From assembly GCA_900549915.1 (NCBI GenBank), contig URQF01000090.1, positions 1 through 5,725 on the forward strand: 5,725 nucleotides of DNA, given 5' to 3'. The notes under the pieces were generated by a model. The model searched no databases and was not told where the DNA came from. It saw nothing but the letters and a program-made list of their open reading frames with translations. This document shows, piece after piece, positions 4,713-5,725 of the stretch (its first letter is position 1; the number at the start of each line of letters is the position of its first letter). The stretch is from an uncultured Mollicutes bacterium. GTDB lineage: Bacteria; Bacillota_I; Bacilli_A; RFN20; CAG-288. The translations under genes were made by a program, and so were the position numbers.

Positions 4713-5650
4713 TACAAAGTGAAAAAGAGCCGGTCAAAGTAGCAACCATCATCGGTATCATAACCGCCTTATTGAACCTTGGACTTGGTGTTTCAAAAAG
4801 GATCATCGGAAAAACCATGGGATACAATGCCGTGTTCTCCGATGGTATCCATTCTACCGGTGATGTACTGACAACCATCATTGCCGTCATCTCTGTCTGG
4901 GTAGCTGCAAAGAAAAGCAGTCGGACTTATAACTACGGACATGAACGCTGGGCATCGATTGCCTGTCTCGTCCTAGCCATCATCCTATTTGTCACTGCAG
5001 GAGAAATCATTATCGACTCTTCGGAATCCTTAGCTGAGATTCTGAAAGAAGGAAACGATGGACCATCAAGCACTGTCGGCTCCCCCTTCTTCTACGCCTC
5101 CCTCTCCTTAGCGATTGCATCCGTTGCCATCAAATTCATCAGGTTCTTTATTACAAGGTATGGAGCGAAGAAAGCACACTCGAAAGCAAGGGTTGCAGAT
5201 GCCTGGCATCAGATCATTGATGCTCTTAGCTCCATCGCTGCCATCATAGCCTTAACCGGATTCTACTATAGGAACGGAAAGAACATCTTAGATCCGATTC
5301 TATCCTATCCAATTGCAGTAAGGGTTATCTTCATCGGAATCGAAACCTTTAAACAGTCGACACGAGAACTCACAGACCACGCCATTGATCACGATAAAAG
5401 GAAAGAGGTCAAAGATATCCTGTCCAAGTACATTGACCGAAGCAAAATCAAAGAAGTAAAGTCTCGTATATTTTCGGAAAAGTTCTATCTCGATATCGTC
5501 TTATTAGAAAACCAAGAGAAGACCCTGAAAGAAGCAGACAGGCTCTCCGACCAGAGGAAAGAAGCCTTAAGGAAGCACTTCGATAATCTCAAAGACGTAA
5601 CCATCAGGACCCTTCCCGACAATCCAGAGCATCAGAAAAAGAACTACTGA
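4682..5650 (+). CDS. Cation diffusion facilitator (CDF) family metal efflux transporter
   Basis: A 322-residue inner-membrane antiporter expected to export a divalent metal, probably zinc, in exchange for protons. Hydrophobic helices lie near 18-40, 45-75, 91-111, 136-156, 180-195 and 205-222, the six of the family. The transport site is complete: His57 and Asp61 in SDGIHSTGD of helix 2, and His176 and Asp180 in ADAWHQIIDALSS of helix 5. This HD-HD set is characteristic of zinc-type CDFs. YNYGHERW (83-90) is the conserved loop after helix 2. The cytoplasmic domain (about 230-312) has the family length but lacks the usual histidines (EADRLSD where AHxIxD is common, IRTLP where HxxP is common), so regulatory metal binding there may be weak or absent. 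The start is set by AAGGAGG at 4671-4677. The stop codon directly abuts a group II intron. Confidence 0.93.
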   Translation: MEKNKNKIDLVQSEKEPVKVATIIGIITALLNLGLGVSKRIIGKTMGYNAVFSDGIHSTGDVLTTIIAVISVWVAAKKSSRTYNYGHERWASIACLVLAIILFVTAGEIIIDSSESLAEILKEGNDGPSSTVGSPFFYASLSLAIASVAIKFIRFFITRYGAKKAHSKARVADAWHQIIDALSSIAAIIALTGFYYRNGKNILDPILSYPIAVRVIFIGIETFKQSTRELTDHAIDHDKRKEVKDILSKYIDRSKIKEVKSRIFSEKFYLDIVLLENQEKTLKEADRLSDQRKEALRKHFDNLKDVTIRTLPDNPEHQKKNY

Positions 5651-5725
5651 ATCGAGTAGGCTAGGAAATGGAAGGTCCTCTTCCATTTCCGTCGCCTCTC
5701 ACACCACCCATCGTGCCGTTCGGCA
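5651..5725 (-). mobile_element. 3' end of a group II intron (probably class IIC), partial
   Basis: Read on the minus strand, the last 75 bases are the 3' part of a group II ribozyme ending in CTACTCGAT at 5651. Domain V enters from the window edge with its distal hairpin TGCC-GAAC-GGCA (5725-5714), the two-base CG bulge (5713-5712) and the returning strand ATGGGTGGT (5711-5703). A GT linker leads to domain VI. Ends of this form (GGTGGTGTGAGAGG followed by a variable hairpin and CCTACTCGAT) recur behind group II intron reverse transcriptases in Bacillota; the class IIC call is from memory of that motif. Domains I-IV, the reverse transcriptase and the 5' junction lie to the right, outside the window. 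Group II introns move by retrohoming; class IIC members favour sites just after terminator hairpins. Confidence 0.82.
5654..5700 (-). other. Group II intron domain VI with bulged branch-point adenosine
   Basis: On the minus strand GAGAGGC (5700-5694) pairs with GCCT-A-CTC (5661-5654), leaving one unpaired A at 5657, seven bases from the intron end counting the A itself. That is the usual place of the lariat branch point. After a small internal loop (GTC opposite TA), an 11-bp perfect helix follows, GGAAATGGAAG (5690-5680) with CTTCCATTTCC (5674-5664), closed by a five-base loop. Confidence 0.82.

Noticed and set aside
5664..5690. The 11-bp perfect hairpin after the CDF gene as an intrinsic terminator
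   Set aside because: No T-run follows on either strand, and the flanking bases pair as the lower stem of group II domain VI with a correctly placed bulged A. The intron reading explains all of it.
1..5725. CRISPR arrays, tRNA or rRNA genes, riboswitches and insertion-sequence ends
   Set aside because: No regularly spaced repeats, tRNA-like cloverleaf or rRNA core sequence was seen. In particular, no THI-box riboswitch is visible before thiN, which is the second gene of its operon.

Overview
The window reads as a chromosomal segment of a low-to-moderate GC Gram-positive bacterium (Bacillota). The protein flavour (an ispE-prs pair, a Sel1-like/thiamine pyrophosphokinase/CDF cluster, strong AGGAGG-type ribosome binding sites) fits Erysipelotrichia, but that placement is an inference from memory, not from a search.

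Left part (1-1470): a GC-rich scrap that may be the last 25 codons of a truncated plus-strand gene, then about 380 bases without a convincing gene, then a compact type II toxin-antitoxin operon (Phd/YefM-like antitoxin and PIN-domain toxin, 4-base ATGA overlap). In front of the operon lies a promoter whose -35 box sits inside one arm of a 10-bp perfect inverted repeat, a good candidate autoregulatory operator. The operon is visibly AT-richer than the housekeeping genes beside it and looks like a small acquired island.

Centre (1375-3440): two minus-strand housekeeping genes, ispE (isoprenoid precursor synthesis) followed by prs (PRPP synthesis), each with a clear ribosome binding site, ending at a strong 12-bp-stem intrinsic terminator. 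The order ispE then prs is a compressed version of the ispE-purR-yabJ-spoVG-glmU-prs neighbourhood of other Bacillota. The Prs has an arginine in its otherwise conserved PRPP-binding loop.

Right part (3441-5650): a divergent plus-strand operon of three tightly overlapping genes, a Sel1/TPR-like helical repeat protein of unknown role, thiamine pyrophosphokinase, and a cation diffusion facilitator with a zinc-type HD-HD metal site. The first gene has a consensus -10 box only about ten bases before its ATG and no Shine-Dalgarno sequence, so its mRNA is probably leaderless.

Right edge (5651-5725): the 3' end of a group II intron, probably class IIC, in minus orientation. Domain VI with its bulged branch-point A, and the 3' half of domain V, can be read base by base. 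The intron abuts the stop codon of the CDF gene exactly. The rest of the intron and any reverse transcriptase lie outside the window.

No wholly new system was found. The best leads are the intron junction, the toxin-antitoxin operator, the leaderless operon and the Prs active-site change.
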